A DNA stretch of 64,000 nucleotides, taken from positions 725,001-789,000 of the forward strand of contig NZ_OY829945.1 in NCBI RefSeq assembly GCF_963556105.2, read 5' to 3'. How positions within the stretch are numbered: position 1 is the first letter of the stretch; each line of letters starts with the position of its first letter. The stretch comes from an uncultured Tolumonas sp. Its GTDB lineage: Bacteria > Pseudomonadota > Gammaproteobacteria > Enterobacterales > Aeromonadaceae. The notes beneath the pieces were generated by a model. It worked only from the letters and a program-made list of their open reading frames with translations, ran no database searches and was not told the origin of the DNA. A program made the translations under genes and the position numbers. This document shows, in pieces, positions 1 to 8,457 of the stretch.

Positions 1-407
1 TTTTGTAATTTTCTCTCATCAACTAATAGTGCTTCAGTATGTAGGCTGAATGTAAAACCGAAGTCTTCAAGGGCTGTAACATTGGTTGGGTCTGAAACAG
101 CAATAAAAAGGGTATTGCCTTGGGTATAAATTGGTAGTGCGTGATGTTTTTCAATCAATTTGGCATTGAGATATTTTTGCGGGATCTCAGCCAACTCAAA
201 AGCATCAAGATCAAGCAGTGGAATACCATACTCTTGTTCGCACAGTTCAGCTAATTGACTGCTACTAATAATATCATTATCAATAAGATAAGTAACAAGC
301 GTTTTTTTTTCGTTACGGGCTCGATCTTGTAATAAACCTAATTGATCATCTTGAATGATACCTGCACGGATAAGACTGACTAACAAACCATTAGCTGGCG
401 CATTCAT
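1..407 (-). CDS. pilB: Type IV pilus assembly ATPase PilB, N-terminal part
   Basis: The first 135 or so residues are present and the rest lies beyond the left edge. The start [16 protein letters not shown] and the following [20 protein letters not shown] segment match the N-terminal MshEN-type domain of PilB, the cytoplasmic hexameric ATPase that powers pilus extension and binds c-di-GMP in some relatives. The Walker motifs would lie outside the window, so catalysis cannot be checked. It follows pilA on the same strand, the usual pilA-pilB order. The ATG at 407 is chosen because it gives the family N-terminus. GspE or MshE are alternatives, but the pilin next door favours PilB. Confidence 0.85.
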   Translation of the reverse strand, partial: MNAPANGLLVSLIRAGIIQDDQLGLLQDRARNEKKTLVTYLIDNDIISSSQLAELCEQEYGIPLLDLDAFELAEIPQKYLNAKLIEKHHALPIYTQGNTLFIAVSDPTNVTALEDFGFTFSLHTEALLVDERKLQ

Positions 408-416
408 TTGAGAATT

Positions 417-444
417 CTCTACCTATATAACTCTACCTATATAA
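417..444. repeat. 14-bp direct tandem repeat in the pilA-pilB gap
   Basis: The unit CTCTACCTATATAA occurs twice back to back (417-430 and 431-444), directly upstream of pilB on the minus strand. It could be a slippage duplication; no function is evident. Confidence 0.8.
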
Positions 445-447
445 ATA

Positions 448-469
448 GGCCTATCATTGATGATAGGCC
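448..469 (-). terminator. Hairpin between pilA and pilB
   Basis: GGCCTATCAT and ATGATAGGCC form a perfect 10-bp stem with a two-base spacer. In the minus direction it is followed by TATTTATATA, which is only moderately U-rich. It would lie just after the pilA stop, so it may be a partial terminator or an mRNA-stabilising hairpin that raises pilin expression relative to pilB. Confidence 0.5.
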
Positions 470-493
470 ACATATACGAATTAGCTGACAAGT

Positions 494-955
494 TTACTGG
501 GTACAATAAGCGGCATCATCACAGTTAGATTTATCTGTATCGATGAGCCAAGATATTTTTCCGTTAGTATTTGCTGGTGTTATTACATAATTAGCGACTG
601 TTGTACCATCAGCAATAAAGATATCAGTTGCTGTCGCAGTGATAGCCCCAGTTGTTGTGTCTACTTGTACAGTGCCAACATGACCGGTACCTGGAGCATC
701 AGCAGTTATTTTGTCAGCAGGAATTCCATTTTGGCCCGGCTGCACACATTCATTTGGTATTGTAGTAGTATTGCCCTGAGACTGAACACAGAGCTCAATA
801 GCTGTTTTATATGGACCAACAGCTGAAATAACTTCGGTAAAACGTGCTTTATTGGTGTATGTCTGATATGCCGGCATCGCTATAGCTGCCAAGATGGCTA
901 CAATCGCAACTACGATCATCAATTCAATAAGGGTAAAACCGGATTGTTTTTTCAT
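494..955 (-). CDS. pilA: Type IV major pilin PilA
   Basis: The 153-residue prepilin has a short leader MKKQSG cut before [20 protein letters not shown], the hallmark class III signal: a Gly before the cleavage site, Phe+1, Glu+5 and a hydrophobic helix. PilD would process and N-methylate it. After processing, the helix anchors the subunit in the inner membrane and packs in the pilus core. Cysteine pairs are visible near residues 55-70 and at the C-terminus (SNCDDAAYC), consistent with the pilin D-loop disulfide. The start at 955 gives the normal leader and has AAGGAAAC upstream; a start further upstream would add 24 unlikely residues. It is followed by pilB. Confidence 0.93.
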   Translation of the reverse strand: MKKQSGFTLIELMIVVAIVAILAAIAMPAYQTYTNKARFTEVISAVGPYKTAIELCVQSQGNTTTIPNECVQPGQNGIPADKITADAPGTGHVGTVQVDTTTGAITATATDIFIADGTTVANYVITPANTNGKISWLIDTDKSNCDDAAYCTQ

Positions 956-1183
956 GATTAGTTTCCTTACAGTTAAACTGTATTCCTGTTTTATATGAGA
1001 GAGATGCTCAATCCTGATCGAGCACAAAATAAGTGTAGTCGCTCAAATAGATCGCGTCTACGCTCGCTTGAGTCTAGCAGTAATGAGATTACAAATTTGT
1101 GATGAGAAAAGGAAATTTTATCTTTAATTTTATAAGCATAAATTTGATTTTTATTATTATTTTGTCATTTCTGACAGTTATAT

Positions 1184-1222
1184 AAGGTGCAATACAATTT
1201 GGACTTATTGCGATTGCACCTT
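1184..1222 (-). terminator. Inverted repeat downstream of purD
   Basis: AAGGTGCAAT (1184-1193) and ATTGCACCTT (1213-1222) are exact inverted copies with a 19-base loop, directly after the purD stop on the minus strand. The T-tract following in that direction is poor, so this is a plausible but weak terminator or transcript-end hairpin. The rest of 956-1228 holds the pilA leader and no gene. Confidence 0.45.
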
Positions 1223-1228
1223 GTTTTA

Positions 1229-2515
1229 TTACTGTTGTTCGCGGGCGATAGCACGCCAGGCGATGTCTTTGCGATAATAGATACCATCCCAATGGATGGT
1301 CGCTGCAAGTGCATAGGCATTTTGCTGAGCTTCCGCGACAGTATGGCCTAACGCAGTGACACACAATACGCGGCCACCAGCTGTAATCACATGGCCATCT
1401 TGCTCAGCGGTACCAGCGTGGAAGACTTTAGCGGCATCTGATTCATTAGTCGCCAGACCTTCGATAACATCACCTTTTTGCACTTCTGCCGGGTAACCGG
1501 CTGCTGCCAGAACAACACCTACGGCTGGGCGTGGGTCGTAATCGGCGGTTTGCTGATCTAACTGCTCAGCACATGCGGCCAGACACAATTCCACCAAATC
1601 AGAGCGCATCCGCAGCATGATCGGTTGAGTTTCCGGATCACCAAAACGGCAGTTAAATTCGATTACCTTTGGGTTACCTTGGTTGTCGATCATCAAACCG
1701 GCATACAAGAAGCCGGTATACGGGTTACCTTCTGCGGCCATGCCTTGCACGGTTGGCCAAATCACTTGCTGCATGACGCGATCATGTACTTCAGATGTAA
1801 CGACAGGAGCTGGTGAGTAAGCGCCCATACCGCCGGTATTAGGGCCAGTATCGCCGTCACCAATACGTTTATGATCTTGGCTGGTGGCCATTGGTAACAC
1901 GTTTTTGCCATCGACCATGACGATGAACGAGGCTTCTTCACCATCAAGGAACTCTTCGATCACTACACGGCTGCCAGCATCACCAAAGGCATTACCAGAA
2001 AGCATATCGCGCACGGCGTCTTCGGCTTCTTCAAGAGTCATAGCGACAATCACGCCTTTGCCGGCGGCTAAACCGTCAGCTTTTACTACAATCGGTGCGC
2101 CTTGCTGGCGTAAATAAGCCAGAGCTGGTTCGATTTCAGTAAAATTTTGGTAAGCAGCAGAAGGAATGTTATGGCGTGCTAAGAAATCTTTCGTGAACGC
2201 TTTTGATCCTTCCAGCTGAGCGGCTGCTTGGGTTGGGCCAAAAATTTTCAAGCCTTCCGCTCGGAATGCATCTACGACGCCAATTACTAGCGGGGCTTCC
2301 GGGCCGACAATGGTCAGGCCGATGTTTTGTTCTTTGGCAAAAGCTAACAATGCCGGAACGTCAGTAGCGCTGATATTCACATTTTCAACTTTGGCTTCAC
2401 GGGCTGAGCCGGTGTTACCGGGCGCGACAAATACTTTGTCAGCCAGCGGTGATTGAGCGGCTTTCCATGCAAGAGCATGTTCACGACCGCCATTACCGAT
2501 AATTAAAACATTCAT
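1229..2515 (-). CDS. purD: Phosphoribosylamine-glycine ligase
   Basis: At 428 residues it has the usual PurD length. It catalyses ATP-dependent ligation of glycine to 5-phosphoribosylamine, giving GAR, the second step of de novo purine synthesis. The N-terminal domain begins MNVLIIGNGGREHALAW, the PurD signature. The central ATP-grasp fold includes VVKADGLAAGKGVIVA (about 135-150), EEFLDGEEAS and the metal-binding EFNCRFGDPETQ (about 285-296). It lies 217 bases downstream of purH on the same strand, matching the purHD arrangement of gammaproteobacteria. The gap carries a palindromic repeat but no evident terminator. Confidence 0.97.
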   Translation of the reverse strand: MNVLIIGNGGREHALAWKAAQSPLADKVFVAPGNTGSAREAKVENVNISATDVPALLAFAKEQNIGLTIVGPEAPLVIGVVDAFRAEGLKIFGPTQAAAQLEGSKAFTKDFLARHNIPSAAYQNFTEIEPALAYLRQQGAPIVVKADGLAAGKGVIVAMTLEEAEDAVRDMLSGNAFGDAGSRVVIEEFLDGEEASFIVMVDGKNVLPMATSQDHKRIGDGDTGPNTGGMGAYSPAPVVTSEVHDRVMQQVIWPTVQGMAAEGNPYTGFLYAGLMIDNQGNPKVIEFNCRFGDPETQPIMLRMRSDLVELCLAACAEQLDQQTADYDPRPAVGVVLAAAGYPAEVQKGDVIEGLATNESDAAKVFHAGTAEQDGHVITAGGRVLCVTALGHTVAEAQQNAYALAATIHWDGIYYRKDIAWRAIAREQQ

Positions 2516-2599
2516 CCTGTATTCTCCTGCACTGAGTTTTGCTTTTCAGTGATGATGTAATTTGCTTATTTTGGACTCTATTGCCAGTATCGTTGCAGC

Positions 2600-2691
2600 C
2601 AACAGCTTCACTTTGCGACTCGTTGTGAACCCATCCTTGGGGACTCCGCTGCGCCATTCATGGCGCAGAGGGCCGCAAAGCAAAGCTGTTG
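2600..2691. repeat. Palindromic intergenic repeat, copy 1 (purD-purH gap)
   Basis: Outer arms CAACAGCTTCACTTTGCG (2600-2617) and CGCAAAGCAAAGCTGTTG (2674-2691) pair at 16 of 18 positions. The interior holds CCATCCTTGGGGACTCCGC and a GCGCCA/TGGCGC stem. The interior resembles the element at 4518-4616, so both belong to one dispersed palindromic family. It would fold in the purH-purD mRNA. Confidence 0.7.
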
Positions 2692-2732
2692 TCTTCCACC
2701 AAAGTAAGTGGTGGGCTGGCAGTGCAAAAATA

Positions 2733-4325
2733 TTAGTGACGGAAATGACGCATGTTGGTAAATACCATTGCCATACCATGTTCATCGGCGGCATCGATCA
2801 CTTCCTGATCGCGCATTGAACCGCCTGGCTGAATGACACAAGTGATACCTGCTTCAGCAGCGGCATCGATACCGTCACGGAACGGGAAGAAGGCATCAGA
2901 TGCCATGACGGAACCTTTCACTTCCAGACCTTCATCTGCGGCTTTAATACCAGCGATTTTAGCGGAGTAAACACGGCTCATTTGACCTGCGCCGACACCA
3001 ATGGTCATGCCGCCTTTGGCATACACAATGGCGTTGGATTTGACGTATTTACCAACTTTCCAGCAGAACAGCAGATCTTGCAGCTCTTGTTCAGTAGGTT
3101 GACGTTTAGTCACGACTTTCAGATCGCCTAAGGTCACCATGCCTTGATCGCGGTCTTGTACCAGCAGGCCACCGTTAACGCGTTTCACGTCAAAGCCAGT
3201 GGCTTTACCTTGCCATTGACCACATTCCAGCAGGCGCACATTGTTTTTTTTCGCGACGATTGCTTTTGCTTCTTCGCTAACAATAGGCGCAATAATGACT
3301 TCAACAAACTGACGACTCACGATAGCTTCCGCAGTTGCTGCATCCAGCTCACGGTTAAATGCAATAATGCCACCAAAGGCGGAAGTCGGATCAGTCTGAT
3401 ACGCGCGGTTATAGGCTTCCAGAATATCACTGCCCAGTGCCACGCCACATGGGTTGGCATGTTTCACGATGACACAGGCTGGTTCCGCAAACTCTTTCAC
3501 ACATTCCAATGCGGCATCGGTATCGGCGATGTTGTTGTATGACAGTGCTTTACCTTGCAGCTGAGTCGCAGTAGAAACACAGGCATCCTGCACGTCAGCT
3601 TCGGCATAAAAAGCAGCGGCTTGATGGCTGTTTTCGCCATAACGCATGTCTTGTTTTTTGATGAACTGGAAATTGATAGTGCGCGGGAATTTAGAGTCGG
3701 CGCTGGCTTCGTCTTGCACACCATAAGTTGGTACTTTGGTACCAAAGTAGTTGGCAATCATACCGTCGTAAGCGGCGGTGTGTTCGAATGCGGCGATGGC
3801 TAAATCAAAGCGGGTCGCGTAGGTCAGCGAATTGGCATTGGCATCCATTTCCGCTACGACACGGGTGTAATCTTTCGCATTTACTACGATTGTCACGTCT
3901 TTGTGATTTTTCGCAGCGGAGCGCACCATGGTTGGGCCGCCGATATCGATGTTTTCGATGGCATCCTCTAGTGCACAGTTTGGATTCGCGACAGTCGCTG
4001 CAAACGGATAAAGATTAACGGCAACCAGATCGATTGGGCTAATGGTGTGTTGCGCCATGATGGCGTCATCAATACCGCGGCGACCTAAAATGCCACCGTG
4101 AACTTTCGGATGCAGGGTTTTAACGCGGCCATCCATCATTTCCGGGAAGCCGGTATAGTCGGAAACCTCGGTAACAGGTAAGCCAGCGTCAGCGAGCAGG
4201 CGCGCAGTGCCGCCAGTGGAGAGCAGTTCGACACCTCGTTGTTGCAGGGCACGGGCGAACTCCACGATACCGGTCTTGTCAGAAACGCTGAGCAGGGCAC
4301 GGCGGATTGGGCGAGCGTTATCCAT
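2733..4325 (-). CDS. purH: Bifunctional AICAR formyltransferase / IMP cyclohydrolase
   Basis: The 530-residue protein carries out the last two steps of de novo purine synthesis: formylation of AICAR with 10-formyl-THF, then ring closure to IMP. The N-terminal MGS-like cyclohydrolase domain (about 1-195) shows [18 protein letters not shown] and [11 protein letters not shown]. The C-terminal transformylase domain contains the catalytic Lys-His pair in [12 protein letters not shown] and the [12 protein letters not shown] segment. The start at 4325 matches the family. It is first of the purH-purD pair. A small hairpin (AGGATGC/GCATCCT, near 4380-4401) lies in its leader; no convincing PurR box was seen. 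Confidence 0.97.
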   Translation of the reverse strand: MDNARPIRRALLSVSDKTGIVEFARALQQRGVELLSTGGTARLLADAGLPVTEVSDYTGFPEMMDGRVKTLHPKVHGGILGRRGIDDAIMAQHTISPIDLVAVNLYPFAATVANPNCALEDAIENIDIGGPTMVRSAAKNHKDVTIVVNAKDYTRVVAEMDANANSLTYATRFDLAIAAFEHTAAYDGMIANYFGTKVPTYGVQDEASADSKFPRTINFQFIKKQDMRYGENSHQAAAFYAEADVQDACVSTATQLQGKALSYNNIADTDAALECVKEFAEPACVIVKHANPCGVALGSDILEAYNRAYQTDPTSAFGGIIAFNRELDAATAEAIVSRQFVEVIIAPIVSEEAKAIVAKKNNVRLLECGQWQGKATGFDVKRVNGGLLVQDRDQGMVTLGDLKVVTKRQPTEQELQDLLFCWKVGKYVKSNAIVYAKGGMTIGVGAGQMSRVYSAKIAGIKAADEGLEVKGSVMASDAFFPFRDGIDAAAEAGITCVIQPGGSMRDQEVIDAADEHGMAMVFTNMRHFRH

Positions 4326-4517
4326 CTCTACTTTGTCCTCAAATTTAAATTCACGGGTCAGATTTTTACGGAAAGGTCAGGATGCTGCATCGGCGGCATC
4401 CTGTTTTCAGGCGGCGTATTTTACACCAAAAGCGACGGTGGGAGGATCTTTATTACATGTTAACCGGCCAAAGGCAGTAACTTCGCCGACACGCCGTGAC
4501 ATCAGTGAGGGGACTGT

Positions 4518-4616
4518 TCAAAGAGCACACCTTCACCCGACACGCCGTAAATCCATCCATGGAGGCTCCGCCGCGCCATCCTTGGCGCGGAGGGTCTCTG
4601 AAGTTGTGCTCTTTGA
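4518..4616. repeat. Palindromic intergenic repeat, copy 2 (purH-lrp gap)
   Basis: Outer arms TCAAAGAGCACA (4518-4529) and TGTGCTCTTTGA (4605-4616) are perfect inverted copies. The interior ATCCATCCATGGAGGCTCCG followed by a CCGCGCC/GGCGCGG stem resembles the 2600-2691 element. It fills most of the 325-base gap between purH and the Lrp-type gene; no ORF there is credible. Confidence 0.75.
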
Positions 4617-4650
4617 GCAGATTAGGTAAAGGTATTACTGAATAGATCTA

Positions 4651-5124
4651 CTATTCCAGATGGTCTAATGGCAGTGAGGTGAATTGTTTTACCTGTTGTA
4701 AAACGAAACTGGAGCGAACTCCGGTAACGCCCTCAATTCTAGTGAGTTTTTCCAGCAGAAAATGCTGATAAAACTCCATGTCGGGGACGACGACTTTTAA
4801 TTGGTAATCCGCATCATTACCGGTGATCAGTGCACACTCCATGACTTCCGGCATTTCTGATACTGCCTGATTGAAGTTATTCAGTCGCTCCGGCGTATGT
4901 TTATCCATGTTAATGTGGATATATGCGGTCAGCTTTAAATTGAGTTTTTCCGGATTGAGCAGCGTGACATGCTTTAAGATCAAGCCGGATTCTTCCAATG
5001 CTTTAATGCGACGTGAACAAGGTGACGGCGATAATCCAACTTGTTCAGCCAGATCAAGATTGCTAATGCGCGCATCTTTTTGCATTAGATTCAGAATTTT
5101 TTTGTCTAAACGGTCTAATTTCAT
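4651..5124 (-). CDS. Lrp/AsnC-family transcriptional regulator
   Basis: The 157-residue protein starts MKLDRLDKKILNLMQKDARI and has the AsnC-type helix-turn-helix (about 5-60, LAEQVGLSPSPCSRRIKALE), then a RAM ligand-binding domain (about 70-150) with the usual GNDADYQLKVVVPD segment. Such proteins form octamers or dimers that sense amino acids and control transport or catabolic genes. The SPSPCSRR recognition helix with a Cys recalls the BkdR/Lrp-like subgroup rather than global Lrp, so no symbol is given. The ATG at 5124 is preferred over an in-frame TTG three codons upstream because GGATTTT precedes it. It is monocistronic and diverges from the candidate small RNA at 5251. Confidence 0.9.
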   Translation of the reverse strand: MKLDRLDKKILNLMQKDARISNLDLAEQVGLSPSPCSRRIKALEESGLILKHVTLLNPEKLNLKLTAYIHINMDKHTPERLNNFNQAVSEMPEVMECALITGNDADYQLKVVVPDMEFYQHFLLEKLTRIEGVTGVRSSFVLQQVKQFTSLPLDHLE

Positions 5125-5218
5125 AAAATCCAATTATTCAGCAATAACTGATTAGTAATTTATATATTATTGGTGAGTTCTTGCGCAATAACCAGCTTTT
5201 AATGCAATATTTGCAATC

Positions 5219-5244
5219 ACATTCTAAAAGGAATGTCGTATTAT
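5219..5244 (+). promoter_or_regulatory. Palindromic operator and -10 element of the candidate small RNA
   Basis: ACATTC-TAAAAG-GAATGT (5219-5236) is a perfect 6-6-6 inverted repeat, followed by TATTAT (5239-5244) as a likely -10. A start near 5251 would place the palindrome at about -32 to -15, over the -35 region, suggesting activator- or repressor-controlled transcription. The spacing resembles a response-regulator or dimeric-regulator site; the binding protein is unknown. Confidence 0.5.
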
Positions 5245-5250
5245 TTATCT

Positions 5251-5434
5251 TGTTCGGGTGGAACGAACACTACGACTAAATTTTGCAAGGTACTCTTACC
5301 GGAGGAAGCTTGCCGCAACATCTGACGGCTTACCGGACGCTCAGATGGATTGGAACCAGTTACCGCTGCCAAAACAAAGGTAATCATCATTACCAAAGAG
5401 AGGGGCCCGCAACCGAAGTTGCAGGCCCTTTTTT
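5251..5434 (+). ncRNA. Candidate regulatory small RNA, GGA-rich
   Basis: No credible ORF lies here, yet the segment is highly structured and sits between a -10 element and a strong terminator. Hairpin 1 starts at the presumed 5' end: TGTTCG/CGAACA around loop GGTGGAA (5251-5269). GCAAG/CTTGC encloses GGAGGAA. CATCTGA (5319-5325) pairs with TCAGATG (5341-5347) around a loop with ACCGGA. GGTAAT/ATTACC (5379-5394) precedes the terminator. Six GGA triplets occur, and CTTACCGGA is present twice (from 5295 and 5329). GGA in loops is the signature of CsrA/RsmA-titrating RNAs such as RsmY or CsrB, so that is the best functional guess. The length of about 184 nt is between RsmY and CsrB. The identity is inference. 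Confidence 0.55.
5403..5434 (+). terminator. Terminator of the candidate small RNA
   Basis: GGGCCCGCAAC and GTTGCAGGCCC (5403-5413, 5418-5428) form an 11-position stem with one mismatch and loop CGAA, followed by six T. It is a strong factor-independent terminator for the plus strand. An ERIC-like repeat begins at its last T. Confidence 0.9.
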
Positions 5435-5561
5435 ATACCCTTCGTTCTTGATGCTGCCGCATCGTTGACGGCGTTCACTCACCCCAATCACATAGTCTCT
5501 CTATGCTCATGGGGACTCGTTCTCTTGTCACCTTGCTGCAACGCCAATTACTTTGGGTATA
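5434..5561. repeat. ERIC-like element, full-length copy 1
   Basis: The 128-bp element runs from TATACCC to GGGTATA, with CTCACCCCAATCACATAG and CATGGGGACTCG inside, resembling the conserved blocks targeted by ERIC primers. It fills the space between the small-RNA terminator and ettA, and is nearly the same as the copy at 16969-17096. It is an imperfect palindrome without coding potential. Confidence 0.8.
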
Positions 5562-5565
5562 TAAA

Positions 5566-7233
5566 TTATTTGGCGATTTTCTTGTATTTGATGCGGTGTG
5601 GCTGTAATGCCTCGGCACCTAAGGTTTTCTTTTTCCACTCTTCGTAATCAGTAAAGTTACCTTCGAAGAAGCGGACATTACCTTCATCGCTATAATCCAG
5701 AATATGGGTCGCAATACGGTCAAGGAACCAGCGATCATGCGAGATCACCATAGCACAGCCGGGGAATTCCAGCAGGGCATTTTCCAGCGCACGCAGCGTT
5801 TCGATATCCAGATCATTGGTTGGTTCGTCGAGTAACAGCACGTTGCCGCCAGTTTGCAACAGTTTTGCCAGATGCAAACGACCACGTTCACCACCGGAGA
5901 GTTCACCCACGCGTTTTTGTTGGTCAACACCTTTAAAGTTAAAGCGACCAACATAGGCACGGCTTGGGATCTCGAAATTACCGATTTTCAGAATATCCTG
6001 CCCATTGGCGACTTCATCAAATACGGTCTTTTTGTCGTCCATGCTGTCACGGAACTGATCAACCGAGGCTAGAACGACGGTGTCACCTAAGGTGATTGTG
6101 CCGCTATCAGGTTGTTCCTGACCGCTCAACATACGGAACAGCGTCGATTTACCGGCACCGTTCGGACCGATGATGCCGACAATGGCACCTTTCGGAATGC
6201 TGAACGACAAGTTATCGATCAACTGACGATCACCATAAGATTTGGACAAACCTTCCACTTCCACCACTTTGTCACCTAAGCGTGGTCCTGGTGGAATAAA
6301 CAGTTCGTTGGTCTCATTACGTTTCTGGTAATCCTGACCACTGAGCTCTTCAAAGCGGGCCAGACGGGCCTTGCTCTTTGCCTGACGACCTTTTGGATTC
6401 TGGCGTACCCACTCCAGCTCTTTCTCGATTGATTTACGGCGAGCGGCTTCGGTAGATGCTTCTTGTGCCAGACGGGCATCTTTTTGTTCCAGCCAAGAAG
6501 AGTAGTTACCTTCCCACGGAATACCTTCACCGCGGTCGAGTTCCAAGATCCAACCAGCAACATTATCGAGGAAGTAACGGTCATGCGTGATTGCCACAAC
6601 TGTGCCTTCGTAGTCATGCAGGAAGCGCTCCAGCCAAGCCACCGATTCCGCATCCAAGTGGTTGGTTGGTTCGTCGAGCAGCAGCATGTCTGGTTTTTCT
6701 AATAACAGACGGCACAGTGCAACACGGCGACGTTCACCACCGGAGAGTACTTTAATTTTGGCATCCCAAGCTGGCAGACGCAGTGCATCCGCAGCGCGTT
6801 CCAGTTGATTTTCCATGTTGTGACCATCGTGAGACTGGATAATAGCTTCCAGTTCACCTTGCTCTTTCGCCAACTTGTCGAAATCAGCATCAGGATCGGC
6901 ATAGGCTGCATACACTTCGTCAAGACGCGTCATGGCGCGTTTCAGTTCACCCATGGCTTCTTCAACGGCTTCACGCACTGTCTGTTCAGGATCGAGTTTC
7001 GGTTCCTGTGGCAGATAGCCGATTTTAATACCTAGCTGCGGACGTGCTTCACCTTCGATTTCGGTATCGATACCGGCCATGATGCGTAGCAGGGTTGATT
7101 TACCGGCACCGTTGAGACCCAGCACACCGATTTTGGCGCCAGGGAAGAACGAGAGGGATATATTTTTTAAGATATGACGCTTAGGCGGTACGACTTTGCC
7201 TACGCGATTCATGGTGTAAATAAATTGCGCCAT
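5566..7233 (-). CDS. ettA: Energy-dependent translational throttle protein EttA (ABC-F)
   Basis: The 555-residue protein has two ABC ATPase domains and no membrane segment. Walker A motifs are [11 protein letters not shown] (near 38) and [11 protein letters not shown] (near 360); signature motifs are LSGGERRRVAL and LSGGERGRLHLA; Walker B segments are LLLDEPTNHLD and LLLDEPTNDLD. The charged P-tIM linker between them (RRKSIEKELEWVRQNPKG) binds at the ribosomal E site near P-site tRNA. EttA gates the first elongation step according to the ATP/ADP ratio. The start MAQFIYTMNRVGKVVPPKR at 7233 matches the family; the upstream extension is not conserved. It is monocistronic. Confidence 0.96.
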   Translation of the reverse strand: MAQFIYTMNRVGKVVPPKRHILKNISLSFFPGAKIGVLGLNGAGKSTLLRIMAGIDTEIEGEARPQLGIKIGYLPQEPKLDPEQTVREAVEEAMGELKRAMTRLDEVYAAYADPDADFDKLAKEQGELEAIIQSHDGHNMENQLERAADALRLPAWDAKIKVLSGGERRRVALCRLLLEKPDMLLLDEPTNHLDAESVAWLERFLHDYEGTVVAITHDRYFLDNVAGWILELDRGEGIPWEGNYSSWLEQKDARLAQEASTEAARRKSIEKELEWVRQNPKGRQAKSKARLARFEELSGQDYQKRNETNELFIPPGPRLGDKVVEVEGLSKSYGDRQLIDNLSFSIPKGAIVGIIGPNGAGKSTLFRMLSGQEQPDSGTITLGDTVVLASVDQFRDSMDDKKTVFDEVANGQDILKIGNFEIPSRAYVGRFNFKGVDQQKRVGELSGGERGRLHLAKLLQTGGNVLLLDEPTNDLDIETLRALENALLEFPGCAMVISHDRWFLDRIATHILDYSDEGNVRFFEGNFTDYEEWKKKTLGAEALQPHRIKYKKIAK

Positions 7234-7331
7234 GGTGTTCTCTTCGTCATTACAGATGGCGGATAGTTTAGAGCATGGCTGAGATCGGGAAAAGTACAGA
7301 AAGGCATTTTTGCTATATTGCAGATACAAAA

Positions 7332-7350
7332 AAACCCGCTATGCGGGTTT
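7332..7350 (-). terminator. Terminator now cut off from tRNA-Leu
   Basis: AAACCCGC-TAT-GCGGGTTT forms an 8-bp stem, and on the minus strand it is followed by a run of seven T. It points leftward, but no gene lies just to its right. It sits six bases outside the attL copy of the tRNA-Leu 3' end, so it is probably the original tRNA-Leu terminator, displaced by the island. Confidence 0.7.
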
Positions 7351-7355
7351 AATGA

Positions 7356-7368
7356 TGGTGCCAGGGAC
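7356..7368. other. attL of the integrative island
   Basis: TGGTGCCAGGGAC matches the tRNA-Leu 3' end at 16119-16132 (TGGTGCCCAGGGAC) apart from one missing C. It marks the left junction of the island. The imperfect match may reflect mutation after integration or a short crossover core. Confidence 0.65.
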
Positions 7369-7432
7369 ACTATCGAATTATTTGATTAAATTATTGATAT
7401 TTAATGGCGTTATTATTCGTTTTGTTTATTTA

Positions 7433-7451
7433 TACCCCCAAAAATACCCCC
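7433..7451. promoter_or_regulatory. Left-end integrase arm-type sites (predicted)
   Basis: TACCCCC occurs at 7433-7439 and 7445-7451, with a 12-base period. The same heptamer, or its complement, recurs at the right end (15881-16002). Paired end-specific repeats of this kind are typical arm sites for tyrosine integrases. Confidence 0.45.
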
Positions 7452-7563
7452 ATAATGAACGGGCTGGGGTGATACGGTATGACATTAATTTATGTTTAAT
7501 ATCAGTGAATCCTTGTATTCATCAGGATATTATTAATTTTTAGGATTTATATGGATATTAATA

Positions 7564-8457
7564 ATGACGATCCAATCGCCAGAAACAACCCAAACATTTA
7601 GTGTTTATTATGACGCGCAGGATAATGAGTTAAACCAACATAAGATGGATGCTTATGCTTTGGGAAACTCCATTCTTGAAATAGCAAAGCTCGTTAAACA
7701 AGCAGATACATTGCTAAATGGCGAACAAAAAACAGTTGATTTACAAGTTACCGCTCCTGCAAGAGAAGGTTCCCTCGCAATTGATTTTGCTATAACTGTA
7801 CTCAATTCTGGTGGTGTAGATATCCTTAAATATCTAGGCCTTAGTGCTGCGTCAGCATCAGTGATTGGTGGAACTGCTTTAGCTGTCGCAAGGCAATTAA
7901 AAAGAAAAAAAGTTATAAGCATTGAAACTACATCAGGATCTTCCCAAGCGAAAATCTTGTACAACGGTGGTGAAATAGAGTGCGAAAAAACGGTAGCAAT
8001 GCTGGCAACCAACCCAGAAATCCGTAAATCTATGAACGAAGTAATTAATCAGCCTTTTTTTGGAAAAAATGATCCGAAATTTAGAGTAGAGATTGATGGT
8101 CAGAACGTTTTTATTGCTGAAGGAGATGTTGTTAGTGAGTTTACTCCGATGCCTAAAAACTCTATGAGCACAGAAGAAACTCAAGTAATTACAACTAACG
8201 TTCATATCACCCAGATTAATTTTGAGTCAAAAAATGGGTGGCGCATGTTATACGATGGGCAAGAAAAAGCAGTCAAAATGGATGATGACGCATTCATGAC
8301 AAGAGTTAGAGATAGCGTTAATAAGTTTTCAAATGGTGATATGTTTGAAGTAGAGCTAAGTATTATTCATAAAAAAACCGCACGCTCAGAAAGAACGGAG
8401 TATATGATTACTCATGTGATAAGGCATCGTGCGGCACCTGAGAGACAAATTTTGTAA
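7564..8457 (+). CDS. Island cargo protein A, unknown function (297 aa)
   Basis: I do not recognise a named domain. The N-terminal part (1-80) begins FSVYYDAQDNELNQHKMDAY, followed by TAPAREGSLAIDFAI, a pattern I associate loosely with uncharacterised proteins of phage islands. A hydrophobic stretch at about 88-110 (LKYLGLSAASASVIGGTALA) followed by RQLKRKK could be a membrane segment with cytoplasmic positive charge. The C-terminal third is polar and probably beta-rich. It is first of a tight plus-strand operon: its TAA overlaps the ATG of the next gene by one base (TAATG). The operon is divergent from the core island genes and reads like an accessory (possibly defence) module; that function is only inferred. 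Confidence 0.75.
   Translation: MTIQSPETTQTFSVYYDAQDNELNQHKMDAYALGNSILEIAKLVKQADTLLNGEQKTVDLQVTAPAREGSLAIDFAITVLNSGGVDILKYLGLSAASASVIGGTALAVARQLKRKKVISIETTSGSSQAKILYNGGEIECEKTVAMLATNPEIRKSMNEVINQPFFGKNDPKFRVEIDGQNVFIAEGDVVSEFTPMPKNSMSTEETQVITTNVHITQINFESKNGWRMLYDGQEKAVKMDDDAFMTRVRDSVNKFSNGDMFEVELSIIHKKTARSERTEYMITHVIRHRAAPERQIL

Noticed and set aside
4380-4401. A hairpin in the purH leader as an attenuator or riboswitch
   Set aside because: The stem is seven bp with no anti-terminator partner, T-tract or conserved purine-riboswitch core.
4326-4517. PurR operator for purH
   Set aside because: No sequence near the consensus (ACGCAAACGTTTGC type) was found on either strand.
5283-5468. A 61-codon open frame over the small-RNA candidate
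   Set aside because: It has no ribosome binding site, crosses the terminator into the ERIC-like element, and shows no protein-like composition.
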